Part shown: piece by piece, positions 42,264-52,087 of the stretch
How the letters are laid out: each line of letters starts with the position of its first letter
Position numbering within the stretch: position 1 is the stretch's first letter
Assembly: GCF_022811725.1 (NCBI RefSeq)
Contig: NZ_CP094527.1
Span: 4,402,001-4,466,000 of the forward strand
DNA from: Mucilaginibacter sp. SMC90
GTDB taxonomy: Bacteria; Bacteroidota; Bacteroidia; Sphingobacteriales; Sphingobacteriaceae
Length of the DNA: 64,000 bases
Reading direction: 5' to 3'
Position numbers and translations under genes: made by a program
Notes under the pieces: generated by a model
The model's database searches: none
Told to the model about the DNA's origin: nothing
The model's input: only the letters and a program-made list of their open reading frames with translations

Positions 42264-42296
42264 AAAAAAGGGAAGGCTGTAAACCTTCCCTTTTTT
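42264..42296. terminator. Bidirectional terminator
   Basis: The stem AAAAAAGGGAAGG (42264-42276) is fully complementary to CCTTCCCTTTTTT (42284-42296), 7-nt loop. It serves the esterase pair and the convergent stress-protein gene. Confidence 0.9.
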
Positions 42297-42311
42297 CATT
42301 TTACACCAACT

Positions 42312-43079
42312 TTAACAAGGGAAAATCAATGCAGGTAAGTGAGCATGCTCCTCCGCCTCCATATTTTCCCAGTCCCAAAGGCCGTTTAATTGCGAACTGC
42401 GGTTACTCAGTACAAAAAAATCTACCTGCATAATGTTAGCAAGTACATCTACGGTTTTCATGATATCCCGCTCCCTGATATTTACAAGATTAAGTCCTGA
42501 ATTGGAAAACAGTTGTCTGAACACAGTTTCCGCATAGCTGTTATCCATATGCGGTAATCCCGATTCTGTTATATTAAACAGGGAAGCCTTTACATCTATT
42601 GCTTCACTCATCTTGCTTAAAAAGCTTACAATATCTTTTTTGGCGTAACGTAAGTCGGCAAGGTACCCCATATTAGTAATGTTAAACGAGGCGTTTTCAG
42701 GAACCGCAAGCAACGGACATCCCGAATGGTTTAAAACCGGCGTAAGCTGTTCGTTAATTTCTTTTGCAGTACCGCTAACCCCTTTAATTATTAAGCCTAT
42801 ATCGTATTTAGCTGTAATAGCATGAAGGGACATCCCCACAATATCAAGATAACTAAGGAAAACTATATTATCGTTGCCTTTATATTGTTCTTTGATATTT
42901 AAATCGTCGTTATCAAATAAATCAAACATTGAGGCATCAGATAATTGAATACTTCTGGCCTCGGGTACCGTATAGGCTACTATTACTTTAACTTTAAGTT
43001 TTTCGCCTAAATTATTGGCGTAATTGAGTGCATAGTTACTTTCTTTTTTTAGATTGTGGACAACTAAGATCGCTTTCAT
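42312..43079 (-). CDS. Universal stress protein (two UspA-like domains)
   Basis: A 255-residue protein of two USP-fold halves, as usual in Bacteroidota. The first begins AILVVHNLKKESNYALNYANN and ends near LTPVLNHSGCPLLAVPENA; the second half (about 140-255) is more degenerate and lacks a clear GxxG-9x-GS/T ATP loop. Cytosolic; a nucleotide-binding stress role is family knowledge. Divergent from the ECF sigma gene across 287 bp. Confidence 0.82.
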   Translation of the reverse strand: MKAILVVHNLKKESNYALNYANNLGEKLKVKVIVAYTVPEARSIQLSDASMFDLFDNDDLNIKEQYKGNDNIVFLSYLDIVGMSLHAITAKYDIGLIIKGVSGTAKEINEQLTPVLNHSGCPLLAVPENASFNITNMGYLADLRYAKKDIVSFLSKMSEAIDVKASLFNITESGLPHMDNSYAETVFRQLFSNSGLNLVNIRERDIMKTVDVLANIMQVDFFVLSNRSSQLNGLWDWENMEAEEHAHLPALIFPC

Positions 43080-43166
43080 AGTTAATGATATAAGATGAGA
43101 TGTATAAGGTAAACAAGCGGTACTGCAAGTGGTTTTTTAATTTCTAATTAAAAAAGTCATAAAAAC

Positions 43167-43190
43167 GTCAGTTTGAGAAGGTCAGTTTGA
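43167..43190 (+). repeat. Direct repeat GTCAGTTTGA in divergent UspA/sigma control region
   Basis: Two exact copies at 43167-43176 and 43181-43190, 14 bp apart, 88 bp upstream of UspA and 177 bp upstream of the sigma gene. Could be a tandem operator; no known regulator matches. Confidence 0.35.
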
Positions 43191-43282
43191 TACTGGTAAA
43201 TCATAACCTTTAACCTTTAACTAAAATCTAATATTATTTACCACCTGTAGCAATAATCGGTTATGTTAATTAATCTTTTAAA

Positions 43283-43290
43283 TAACTTTG
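43283..43290 (+). promoter_or_regulatory. -7 promoter box of ECF sigma gene
   Basis: TAACTTTG, an exact TAnnTTTG match, 76 bp before the sigma-factor start. Confidence 0.5.
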
Positions 43291-43366
43291 TTTTAATTTA
43301 CCTGGATGTTAAAAAACGCATGCTTTTGATGTACAGTTAAAGAAAGACAGACCGATTTAAACAAAG

Positions 43367-43960
43367 ATGAGCGCTGATACAGAATATTTAATTACTGCCG
43401 ACGATTCCATATTATGGGATTTGTTCAGGGCTGGTGATGAAGTAGCTTATACCCGCTTAATGAAAAAATACTCCAGGCCATTATTCAACTATGGCTTCCG
43501 GATCTGCCAGGATAAGGACTTTTTAAAAGATTGCATCCAGGACGTGTTTCTTGAACTTTGGAACCGCCGCCTGAAAATCAGCGCCACACCTGCTGTAAAA
43601 TATTATCTGTTTAAGGCAGTGAGGTTAAGGATCTTCAGAGAGCAATCAAAATGGAACCGCGGCGAATCTCTCGACGAAAACTATGAATTTGTAGTGGAGT
43701 TCAATATCGAATCAAAAATGATCACCGATTTAGAAACCCTTGAGCTATCAACCCGGATAAAACAAGTATTAAACACCCTACCTACCCGTCAGCGCGAGAT
43801 CATGTACCTGCGCTTTTACGAAAACCTTGATTTCGACAATATTTCGCAAATCATGGAGATTAGCAAACAATCTGTACATAACCTGCTGCAAAAGGCGTAT
43901 AAAAGCTTCCGCTCGGAATGGCTTATCCTGATTACATTATTCTCAAATCACCTCATTTAA
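43367..43960 (+). CDS. ECF-type RNA polymerase sigma factor
   Basis: A 197-residue ECF sigma (FecI-like). Region 2: YSRPLFNYGFRICQDKDFLK and CIQDVFLELWNR, which bind core and the -10 element. Region 4: LPTRQREIMYLRFYENLDFD with the HTH QIMEISKQSVHNLLQKAYKS. It is followed by a FecR anti-sigma, a SusC with STN domain and a SusD, the classic trans-envelope induction module: ligand uptake by SusC signals through FecR to release the sigma. The next start is 68-116 bp downstream. Confidence 0.93.
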   Translation: MSADTEYLITADDSILWDLFRAGDEVAYTRLMKKYSRPLFNYGFRICQDKDFLKDCIQDVFLELWNRRLKISATPAVKYYLFKAVRLRIFREQSKWNRGESLDENYEFVVEFNIESKMITDLETLELSTRIKQVLNTLPTRQREIMYLRFYENLDFDNISQIMEISKQSVHNLLQKAYKSFRSEWLILITLFSNHLI

Positions 43961-44076
43961 ATTATCACACTGAATATCAGCAACTTGAAATATAATTAAA
44001 AAATATTTTCATTTAGAGGGGTAATTTTTTGCTGGTTTGGAATATATACTATTACAAACCAATTGAATCCGTTTCC

Positions 44077-45177
44077 GTGACTAACTATAGCAATTACGAA
44101 GTCGAAGACTTTTTACACGACGATTTTTTTATCAACTGGGTTTTAAATAACAGCAGCGAGCACCAGGCCTTTTGGGACAAGTGGCTTTTGGACAACCCGG
44201 GTAGAAAGAAAATTGTAGAAAGCGCACGTCAAATCATTTTATCCATCAATGTTAAAACACTTGATAATGGCTTGAATGATGCTGAAATAGATGCCATAGT
44301 AGCAACTGTGCAAAATCATTTTCATGATAACAGCCCGGAGCCGGCTGAGAAAGTATTTAAATTATATCAAACGCAATGGTTCAGGATAGCAGCTGTTTTA
44401 TTGGTGTTCATTAGCGTGGGGCTTATATTCCTTAAAACGCGCACAAGTTCATCAACAAACCCACCTATAGCAGAGCAAGCTGACGGATATATCAACATTA
44501 CCAATAATACAACCGAATCAAAACTTGTGAGAATGGATGATGGCAGTTTGGCGGTTTTGAAACCAGGTTCGGGCATAAAATATCCCAAATCATTTAAAGC
44601 AGCAAGGGAGGCATACTTAACCGGCGAGGCTTTTTTTGAGATCCACAAAAACCCGGCTATGCCTTTTATAGTCCATAGCCACGATATGGCCGTACGGGTA
44701 ATGGGAACCAGTTTTACTGTACGGTCATTCAGTATAAACCAGGAGTTCAAGGTAACGGTAAACACCGGTAAAGTATTGGTTTACAACCAAAAAGAAGCAC
44801 CCAAGAGTGAACTACCCAAAGCGATAGTTACGCTTTTACCCAATCAGCAGGTTACTTATACATCAAAATTGACCCTTGTTAAAAAGGAAACATTACCAGT
44901 ACCCCTTACCCTGTCAACGCCTGTGGCACAAAAAGAATTTACGTTTGACGGTGCTCCATTGTCAGAGATCATTGATAAAATTGACAAATCATACGATGTA
45001 AATATTGAATATGATAAAGCTGCTCTTGGCCATATCAACCTTTCGGCATCTTTATCAGACCGCCCTCTCGACGAAAAAGTAAAACTTATATGCAAAGCGA
45101 TAAACGCCTCCTGCCAGTTTATCGACGGCCGCATAATCATATCCAACCCTGGCCTTAACCATACCACAACCAATTAA
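44077..45177 (+). CDS. FecR-family anti-sigma factor
   Basis: A 366-residue protein with cytosolic N-terminal sigma-binding part (YEVEDFLHDDFFINWVLNN), one membrane helix (about 103-121, RIAAVLLVFISVGLIFL), a periplasmic FecR domain (DGSLAVLKPGSGIKYP, YLTGEAFFEIHKNPAMPFIV) and a C-terminal DUF4974/STN-like part (KEFTFDGAPLSEIIDKID). No ATG precedes the sigma-binding region. I place the start at GTG 44077 (TNYSNYEVEDF is the usual beginning); a TTG at 44029 is an alternative with 16 extra residues. Holds the upstream ECF sigma until SusC signals. Confidence 0.88.
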   Translation: MTNYSNYEVEDFLHDDFFINWVLNNSSEHQAFWDKWLLDNPGRKKIVESARQIILSINVKTLDNGLNDAEIDAIVATVQNHFHDNSPEPAEKVFKLYQTQWFRIAAVLLVFISVGLIFLKTRTSSSTNPPIAEQADGYINITNNTTESKLVRMDDGSLAVLKPGSGIKYPKSFKAAREAYLTGEAFFEIHKNPAMPFIVHSHDMAVRVMGTSFTVRSFSINQEFKVTVNTGKVLVYNQKEAPKSELPKAIVTLLPNQQVTYTSKLTLVKKETLPVPLTLSTPVAQKEFTFDGAPLSEIIDKIDKSYDVNIEYDKAALGHINLSASLSDRPLDEKVKLICKAINASCQFIDGRIIISNPGLNHTTTN

Positions 45178-45389
45178 TTAATTGACCCATTAACCAAATT
45201 ATGATGCAAATGAAAAAAATGATTACATAAACCTCCTCTAAAAAAGAAACCGGCAATATTTGCGGTACTGCCGGTCCAAAAGTTTAGCCCCAAAATGTTT
45301 GATACCCATTTTTACTGTAACCTATTGCAAAGGTTGAGCAGGGGCTTTTTTGTCAAGTTATTAACGAATTATTAACTCTAACCAAATTT

Positions 45390-48300
45390 ATGAAATATAA
45401 ACCTATACTCGTAAAAATAATGAAGATCACGTTTTTACAGTTAACATTAAGTCTCTCATTGTTAGGCAGCGCCATTGCTAAAAATTCAGAAGCACAGGCC
45501 ATACTTGATACCAAAATATCAGTAAACGAAAGCAACACCGCCTTAAAATCAGTGATCAAAAAGCTTGAACAACAGTACCATATTAATTTTGTATATAGCC
45601 CCGAGCTCATAAACGGCAATCAAAAAGTTAACGCCAGCTATGACCAGAAATCGCTGGGTAGTGTACTTAACGATTTATTTGCTCCATTAAACCTTGCTTT
45701 TGAGGTTTCGGGCGATGTAATTGTGATCAGAAATACTAATCCCGGCCTCCCTTCCCTTAGCAAACGCAATGACTTGGACATGACCCTGGCCCCTGTTTCG
45801 GGCAAGATAGTTGATGAAAAAGGATTGCCGGTGCCGGGAGTATCTGTTACCATAAAAGGCACTAAAACGGGCACGGTAACCGACGCAAATGGTAGCTTTA
45901 GTTTAAATGTTGCACCTGGAACTATCCTTGTTATATCGGCCGTAGGTTTTGATACACAAGAAGTGCCGGCTAAAGACGGTGCCATGAATATTTCATTGGT
46001 ACCAGCTAATAACAACCTTACCGAAGTTGTTGTTGTTGGTGCGGTTATTAAAAAGGGCGACCTTACAGGATCGGTAGGCAGCGTGAGCGAAAAAACGCTG
46101 AAGGAAATACCGGCTACCAACATAAACCAGGCAATTCAGGGCCGTGTTGCCGGTGTATTGATCCAGAACAATGATCCGCGCCCCGGTGGTACGGTGTCCA
46201 TCAAAGTACGCGGTAACAACTCTATAAATTACGGTTCAAACCCTATTTATGTAGTTGATGGTTTGGTGATTGAAGATGGATTCAATTCCATCAACCCTGA
46301 TGACGTTGCCAGCGTAGACATTTTGAAAGATGCTTCGGCTACCGCATTATATGGTGCGCGTGGTGCAAATGGCGTAGTTTTAATCACTACCAAAAAAGGC
46401 AAAAGCGGAGAAGGCCGAATAGATTATAACGCATGGGTTGGCTTTCAATCTTTCACTCACAACTTAAACTATCTTAATGCGCAGCAAATTGTTGATTTAA
46501 GGGTTGATGCCTATGCTAATAAATACATGGATGAAAATCCGAATGCCGACAGGGCTGCATATGTCAAAACTCTTTTATCGCCAGGTTCACCCGCTTTTGG
46601 TGCCGACGAGTTAAAAACCTATAACGCAGGTCAAAGTTACAATTGGCTTAATAGAATCAAGCAAAACGGTGTTCAGCAAAATCACACCATCAGCTTTTCG
46701 AAAAGTACAGCCGATGGATCATCCGTGTACGTAAGTTTTAACTATACCGACCAAAAAGGTTTGCTAAAAACCTCCGACTATAAGCGCTATGGTGGCAAGA
46801 TCAACCTCGATCAAAAAATTAAGCCATGGTTAAAAATTGGTACCAATACCACGTTTGCCCGCACCGAAGAATCATATATTGATGGCGGTGTGTTTAATAT
46901 AGCAGCTAATGCAAACCCATTGTTGCCTATAAATGATACTGCCGCTTACTTAAGCTGGAAGGGAATTACAAGTCCGGATCTGTATAATCCTATCCGGAGT
47001 TTAAGAATTGATGGTAAAGGCAACCAAAACCGCTTGTTAACCACCAACTATGTGGTTGTAAATCCTATTGAGGGTTTAAATATCCGAAGCGGCTTCTCTG
47101 TCGATGTACGGAATCAAAACTATTTCAACTACGTTCCGAGGGATTTAGGGCAGTCAATACGAAACTCAACGAGTGGCAGTGCTACCCAAAAGAAAGATAA
47201 CTGGTTGAACTGGCAATGGGACAACTCGGTATCATATGATAAAAGCATCGGAAAAAATAATTTCTCGGCCTTGGTTAGCTTTGGCTTAACTAAAAACAAC
47301 CATGATTACAATCAGGTTGATGCACAGGGATTTGCTACAGATGACTTCTCGTTCAAGTATCTTGGCGGTGCATATCTGAAAGATAAATTCCAGCTTCAAT
47401 CTGATTTCACCACCAATTCATTGGTAAGCTACATTGGCAGGATAAACTATAACTACGATAATAAGTACTTTGCTACGTTAACCAGCCGCTATGATGGTTC
47501 ATCAAGATTTGGCAATGGCAACAAATGGGGATTATTCCCGTCGCTTGCATTAGCATGGAATGTAGCCCGCGAGGATTTCATGAAGGACGCCAATATTGAT
47601 AATCTTAAACTCCGTGCAGGCTACGGTATTGCCGGGAACCAAAACATACCGGATTTCGCTTATCGTTCACTGTACAGACCAGTATTTACAAGTGGTTCGG
47701 TTACCTATGTATCTGATGGTCGCTTAGGAAACCCCAGCCTTCGTTGGGAAAAGCAAAAACAATTGAATGTTGGTGTTGACCTTGGCATCCTGAAAAACAG
47801 GCTTAATATTACTGCGGATTACTTTATCATCCACAACAACGACCTGTTAATGCAGCGTACCCTTTCTACAACTACAGGATTCAACAATACAATTGACAAC
47901 GTAGGTGCATTATTGAACAAAGGATTTGAGTTGAATGTAAATGCACATATCCTTAACAATAAGGACTTTCAGTGGGATTTTAGCGCCAACATTTCGTCAT
48001 ACCGTAATAAGATCACCAAACTTTATGGCAGTGTTGATGCTATTTACAACTATGGTGGTTTTACGGGCGTTGATATTCAGCGAGAAGGCAACCTGTTTCT
48101 GGGTAAATCATTGAACTCCATTTATACTTATAAGTTTGAAAAAATTGCCCAGCAGTCTGACATGGACCGCATAAAAGATGTCGACTATGGTGGCCGGACT
48201 ATTCGCCCGGGTGATATCATACCTGTTGATGTTAACGGAGATAAGAAGATCGATGATGCTGACCGTATTGTTGTTGGTAATACCGATCCTAAATTTTATG

Positions 48301-48749
48301 GAGGGTTTTCAACTAATTTCACTTATAAAAACATATCCCTTAATGGTGTATTTACCTATAATGTAGGGGGTAAAAAGATAAGTGGTTTGTATGAAGGATT
48401 ATTAAATGGATCAGGCGAATACGCAGGTATTGACGACGAGCTCAACCGCTGGACCCCAACCAATACCAATAGTAACATTCCAAGAGCTTACCAGGGCACT
48501 GGCCGCTACGGAGTAGGTGAAACCGACTACGCCGTCCAGAATTCATCGTACCTGAGGTTATCTGCATTAACACTGGCATACAGTTTTAATCAGCCTTTCA
48601 TGAAAAAAGCAAGGTTGAGCAATTTCAGGGTGTATGTAACTGGCAGCAACCTGTTCACTATAACCAAATATAAAGGTTATGACCCTGAAGGAGGCGATGG
48701 TTATCCAATGCAAAAAATGATTGTAGCAGGTGTTAATGTTGGATTTTAA
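45390..48749 (+). CDS. SusC/RagA-family TonB-dependent receptor with STN domain
   Basis: A 1119-residue outer-membrane receptor. Signal region to about residue 30; STN signalling domain (about 35-105: LKSVIKKLEQQYHINFVY, LNDLFAPLNLAFEV); carboxypeptidase-like repeat (about 130-205: GKIVDEKGLPVPGVSVTIKG, quoted in part); plug (TonB box EVVVVGAV, then QAIQGRVAGVLIQ, VDGLVIEDGFNSINPDDVAS, ATALYGARGANGVVLITTKKG in parts); a 22-strand barrel follows. The STN domain fits transduction to the upstream FecR. Ligand unknown. SusD follows 21 bp downstream. Confidence 0.95.
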   Translation: MKYKPILVKIMKITFLQLTLSLSLLGSAIAKNSEAQAILDTKISVNESNTALKSVIKKLEQQYHINFVYSPELINGNQKVNASYDQKSLGSVLNDLFAPLNLAFEVSGDVIVIRNTNPGLPSLSKRNDLDMTLAPVSGKIVDEKGLPVPGVSVTIKGTKTGTVTDANGSFSLNVAPGTILVISAVGFDTQEVPAKDGAMNISLVPANNNLTEVVVVGAVIKKGDLTGSVGSVSEKTLKEIPATNINQAIQGRVAGVLIQNNDPRPGGTVSIKVRGNNSINYGSNPIYVVDGLVIEDGFNSINPDDVASVDILKDASATALYGARGANGVVLITTKKGKSGEGRIDYNAWVGFQSFTHNLNYLNAQQIVDLRVDAYANKYMDENPNADRAAYVKTLLSPGSPAFGADELKTYNAGQSYNWLNRIKQNGVQQNHTISFSKSTADGSSVYVSFNYTDQKGLLKTSDYKRYGGKINLDQKIKPWLKIGTNTTFARTEESYIDGGVFNIAANANPLLPINDTAAYLSWKGITSPDLYNPIRSLRIDGKGNQNRLLTTNYVVVNPIEGLNIRSGFSVDVRNQNYFNYVPRDLGQSIRNSTSGSATQKKDNWLNWQWDNSVSYDKSIGKNNFSALVSFGLTKNNHDYNQVDAQGFATDDFSFKYLGGAYLKDKFQLQSDFTTNSLVSYIGRINYNYDNKYFATLTSRYDGSSRFGNGNKWGLFPSLALAWNVAREDFMKDANIDNLKLRAGYGIAGNQNIPDFAYRSLYRPVFTSGSVTYVSDGRLGNPSLRWEKQKQLNVGVDLGILKNRLNITADYFIIHNNDLLMQRTLSTTTGFNNTIDNVGALLNKGFELNVNAHILNNKDFQWDFSANISSYRNKITKLYGSVDAIYNYGGFTGVDIQREGNLFLGKSLNSIYTYKFEKIAQQSDMDRIKDVDYGGRTIRPGDIIPVDVNGDKKIDDADRIVVGNTDPKFYGGFSTNFTYKNISLNGVFTYNVGGKKISGLYEGLLNGSGEYAGIDDELNRWTPTNTNSNIPRAYQGTGRYGVGETDYAVQNSSYLRLSALTLAYSFNQPFMKKARLSNFRVYVTGSNLFTITKYKGYDPEGGDGYPMQKMIVAGVNVGF

Positions 48750-48770
48750 TACGATTTAATCATACTGAAA

Positions 48771-50318
48771 ATGAAAAGAAAATATATTTTGATATTGCTT
48801 GCCTTTATCGTGGTAATATCAGGCTCATGTAAGAAATTTGTGGTGCAGGAGCCGCAAACTGCTTTAACTGAGGAACAGGTTTTTTCAAAGCTTGACAATA
48901 TCGAGCCTCTGGTATTAGGTTTATATACCAGCTGGCGAAACGTTAAAAAAGACCGCGGAGGCTTTATGTTCACCCTCGGCAGCGACGAAGCACAACAAGG
49001 AGCTTACCAGGTTAAAACAGATGACAGGCAAGCGGGTATTGACCGATACAATGGCTTTTTAGCACCAAGCAACACCGCACTGGCCGAGCAATGGAATAGC
49101 CGCTGGCCGGTAATTTCGGCAGCGGCAAAAGCTGTGTACGCGCTGGGCCTGAACAAAGAAGAGGGTACCAGGAAAAATACGCTTTTAGGCGAATCAAGCT
49201 TTATCCGCGCAGCTTTAACATTTGAGATCTCTCAATACTGGGGTGAGATCCCTATTATTGATCAGGCAAAATTTCAGGAATATGGCACTAAACGTCAGCC
49301 ATTGCCTTTAGTGTACCAGTTTATTATTACCGACCTTGAAAATGCGGTAAAATACCTACCTGAAACACAAACAGATAAGAGACGCGCCACAAAAGGTGCA
49401 GCATTGGCATTATTAGGTAAGGTGTACCTATATGCACCTGCAGGGGCAAACGTACGCGATTATGCTAAAGCCAAATCATACTTTGAGCAGGTAGTAAACA
49501 GCGGTAAATACTCATTGGTGCCAAACTACGCCGATTTATGGAAACCAACCAACGCAAATAGCACCGAGTCGATTTACGAGTTTCAGTTCAATAACGTTTA
49601 TCCAGACAACAACCAATGTCAGTGGCAAATGGGTTCAAGGTCATTAGCTGATATTGACCAGTACTGCTACTTTGGTGGATATGACCTTATGGTACCTACA
49701 ACCTACTGTTACTCGGATGTGAGCAAAGGCGGCCTATGGGAAGATGGCGATATCCGTAAAGGCGAAAGCATCCGCTATGATTTCGTTTACAAAGGCAAAA
49801 CACCGGTACTTAACCCAACCTTTGGAGGAGATGAGCTCGATCCGCATGTTAAAAAGTTCGAGGACACCCGCACCGATGGTACTTTAAGCTTTTGGTATTC
49901 AGGTAAAGATATCTTCTTTTTACGCTATGCTGATATCCTGCTGTGCTACGCTGAAACGCTTAATGAAACTGGCAATACTACTCAAGGAGTTGATATTGTA
50001 AATAACCAGATTCGTAAAAGGGCCTGGGGTGGTACTTTACCGGCCGATAAACGCTGGAACAATGGCATGTCGCCTGATGAGTTCCGTACCAAAATGCTTG
50101 ACGAACGTATGCGCGAGTTATGCTTTGAAGGTTGGAGAAGAATGGACCTGATCCGTTCGGGCAAACTTGTTGATCTGGTTAAAGCCCGCAACAAATGGAC
50201 TGCACAATCAGGAACCATACAGCAATATCACAACCGCTACCCTATCCCACTGCAGGAAATAAAGCAGAATGATGATATTAACGACAGTGATCAAAACCCT
50301 GGTTACACTAACAATTAA
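48771..50318 (+). CDS. SusD/RagB-family outer-membrane lipoprotein
   Basis: A 515-residue surface lipoprotein (lipobox SGSC, KYILILLAFIVVISGSC). TPR-like helices of SusD: SSFIRAALTFEISQYWGEIP, GAALALLGKVYLYAPAG, FFLRYADILLCYAETLNETG and the C-terminal MLDERMRELCFEGWRRMDLI (quoted in parts), the RagB/SusD signature. It caps the SusC barrel and captures glycan. No glycoside hydrolase follows, so the cluster is a receptor-only module; the neighbouring esterases might supply ligand but are upstream and separately transcribed. Confidence 0.95.
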   Translation: MKRKYILILLAFIVVISGSCKKFVVQEPQTALTEEQVFSKLDNIEPLVLGLYTSWRNVKKDRGGFMFTLGSDEAQQGAYQVKTDDRQAGIDRYNGFLAPSNTALAEQWNSRWPVISAAAKAVYALGLNKEEGTRKNTLLGESSFIRAALTFEISQYWGEIPIIDQAKFQEYGTKRQPLPLVYQFIITDLENAVKYLPETQTDKRRATKGAALALLGKVYLYAPAGANVRDYAKAKSYFEQVVNSGKYSLVPNYADLWKPTNANSTESIYEFQFNNVYPDNNQCQWQMGSRSLADIDQYCYFGGYDLMVPTTYCYSDVSKGGLWEDGDIRKGESIRYDFVYKGKTPVLNPTFGGDELDPHVKKFEDTRTDGTLSFWYSGKDIFFLRYADILLCYAETLNETGNTTQGVDIVNNQIRKRAWGGTLPADKRWNNGMSPDEFRTKMLDERMRELCFEGWRRMDLIRSGKLVDLVKARNKWTAQSGTIQQYHNRYPIPLQEIKQNDDINDSDQNPGYTNN

Positions 50319-50344
50319 TTAAAGTTAGCCCATCACACAATCAA

Positions 50345-50380
50345 AAGAGGCCGCCTTATTGGGCGGCCTCTTACTTTTAT
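50345..50380 (+). terminator. Terminator after SusD
   Basis: AAGAGGCCGCC (50345-50355) pairs perfectly with GGCGGCCTCTT (50362-50372), 6-nt loop, then ACTTTTAT. Lies between convergent SusD and OmpA genes. Confidence 0.85.
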
Positions 50381-50400
50381 ATCGTATTAAAGAAATCCTG

Positions 50401-51777
50401 TTAATATAACGTAAACTCAACCCTGCGGTTAGCCTGACGGCCTGCAGCTGTTTTGTTAGTAGCAATTGGCTGGGTTTGTCCATAACCTGTTGCCTCAATA
50501 CGTGAAGGATTTGCGCCTTTGCTTGCCAGGTATGATTTTACCGACTCGGCACGCTCTTTTGATAAACGCATATTCAAATCAGCCGAACCTGTGTTATCAG
50601 TATGACCGGCAAGTTTCAAACTAAAGTTTTTATCAACCAGTAACTGCGCTACCTTATCTAAACTTGGGTATGAATGTGCACGAATAGTTGCTTTGCCTAA
50701 ATCAAACTCAAGATTTTTGATAGCATCTTTAACTACTTTTTTATCTTCTTCGGTTACATATACTACCGGTTTAGCTAAAGGACAGCCTGAGCCATCTACT
50801 TTTTGTCCGGCAGGTGTGTTTGGACATTTATCATTTACATCCACAACACCGTCACCATCGCTATCTGTAGTTAACTTAGCCAAATTAGCATTGGTTGTAG
50901 CAAGGTCGCTGGCCAACTGAGCATTTTTAGCTTTTTCAGCATCAATTTGTTGCTGCAATTCGGTACGCGTACGTTGATTTTCCCATTGATACTCTGTACG
51001 CATTGATGATACCGGGTTATGAACAGCCATTTGTGGTTTTTTCCTGCTTCCTAACGCAAACTCTAAACCAACATGAGCGTATGAAAACCTGTCATCGCTG
51101 TTTCCAAAATTATAACCGTCAAAGTTATCTGATTGAACAAAGTTAACCTGGTAACCCAGATCAAGGTTAATACCCGGAGCCAGATTAAATTTCAAGCCTG
51201 CACCAATCGGGATAAATACTTCATTAATGTGGCCATTATCGGTTTTCTTGAAATTTTCCTGCTGCCCACCGGCTGGTGTTATCCTCGGCGTATAGTTCAT
51301 ATAGCCGGCACCTGCTGTTAAATAGGGCTGAATGAATGGCCTGTCATGTCGCCAGTTAATGTTTGCCAATGTAAAGTTGGCACTTAAGGCAGCCGACCAA
51401 TTTAGTTTTGTAGAGTAAGAATCATAAGTAGATGTACCTGCTGTGGTTACGTGGCTATTTGATGATGACACCTGGCCACGAAGGAAATCGGCTTGTAAGC
51501 CAAATGATGGTAATATTTGTTTTTTGATGTAAGCACCATATCCGAATTGTTCGGTTGGGCTTGTAAAATCTTGCCTGTTGTTACGGCCAAAAACAGTAAA
51601 GGGGGTTAATAAACCACCATGTACACCAATAGACCATGTACGTAATTCGCCACCGCCTGAAAATGGTTTTACATAATCTTTTGCTGTAGCTGAGGTATCT
51701 GCCGACTGGGCGAATAATTTACTGCCTATCATAACTCCGGTGAGGAGTAGCGAGGCTTTTTTTAGATTTGTTTTCAT
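50401..51777 (-). CDS. OmpA-family protein with beta-barrel and TSP3 repeat
   Basis: Start chosen at 51777 (MKTNLKKASLLLTGVMIGSKLFAQ would be the signal peptide), giving 458 residues. Domain order: signal, outer-membrane beta-barrel (about 40-260), a coiled-coil linker (QQQIDAEKAKNAQLASDLA), a thrombospondin-3 type calcium loop (DSDGDGVVDVNDKCPNTPAG), and the OmpA-C peptidoglycan-binding domain (about 345-458: LAGHTDNTGSADLNMRLSKERA, with NRRVEFTLY at the end). Anchors the outer membrane to peptidoglycan. A single-gene unit. Confidence 0.92.
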   Translation of the reverse strand: MKTNLKKASLLLTGVMIGSKLFAQSADTSATAKDYVKPFSGGGELRTWSIGVHGGLLTPFTVFGRNNRQDFTSPTEQFGYGAYIKKQILPSFGLQADFLRGQVSSSNSHVTTAGTSTYDSYSTKLNWSAALSANFTLANINWRHDRPFIQPYLTAGAGYMNYTPRITPAGGQQENFKKTDNGHINEVFIPIGAGLKFNLAPGINLDLGYQVNFVQSDNFDGYNFGNSDDRFSYAHVGLEFALGSRKKPQMAVHNPVSSMRTEYQWENQRTRTELQQQIDAEKAKNAQLASDLATTNANLAKLTTDSDGDGVVDVNDKCPNTPAGQKVDGSGCPLAKPVVYVTEEDKKVVKDAIKNLEFDLGKATIRAHSYPSLDKVAQLLVDKNFSLKLAGHTDNTGSADLNMRLSKERAESVKSYLASKGANPSRIEATGYGQTQPIATNKTAAGRQANRRVEFTLY

Positions 51778-52087
51778 ATTTCTAAGTTTAATACTCCGTT
51801 TAACATTCAAGAAAAACGTACACCGGTTAATTCAACATTGATGCCATCAATATTTACGACCCCGAAAACCTACTGCAAAAAGCCCCGAAAAACAATCGAA
51901 AAATAATAACAGAAATTTAATATAAAGCGCTGATTAACTAAGTGAAACAGTTGTGTTTTTATAACACATTTCAGGTAAGCTTTAAAAGCTGATCAACAAC
52001 TCATTTTCGACTTTTTGTACCAAATGGTTAATGAGTTAAAAAGAATACAGTTTTGTACAGATAAGGAGTAATTAAACAAAATAATTG
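51778..52087. other. Intergenic region upstream of OmpA-like gene
   Basis: 310 bp with no credible gene. Two copies of CCCCGAAAA (51860-51868 and 51883-51891) lie 23 bp apart, and two TTTTGTAC elements (52014-52021 and 52053-52060) lie 39 bp apart. These may be control sites for the minus-strand OmpA gene; I cannot assign them. Confidence 0.35.
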
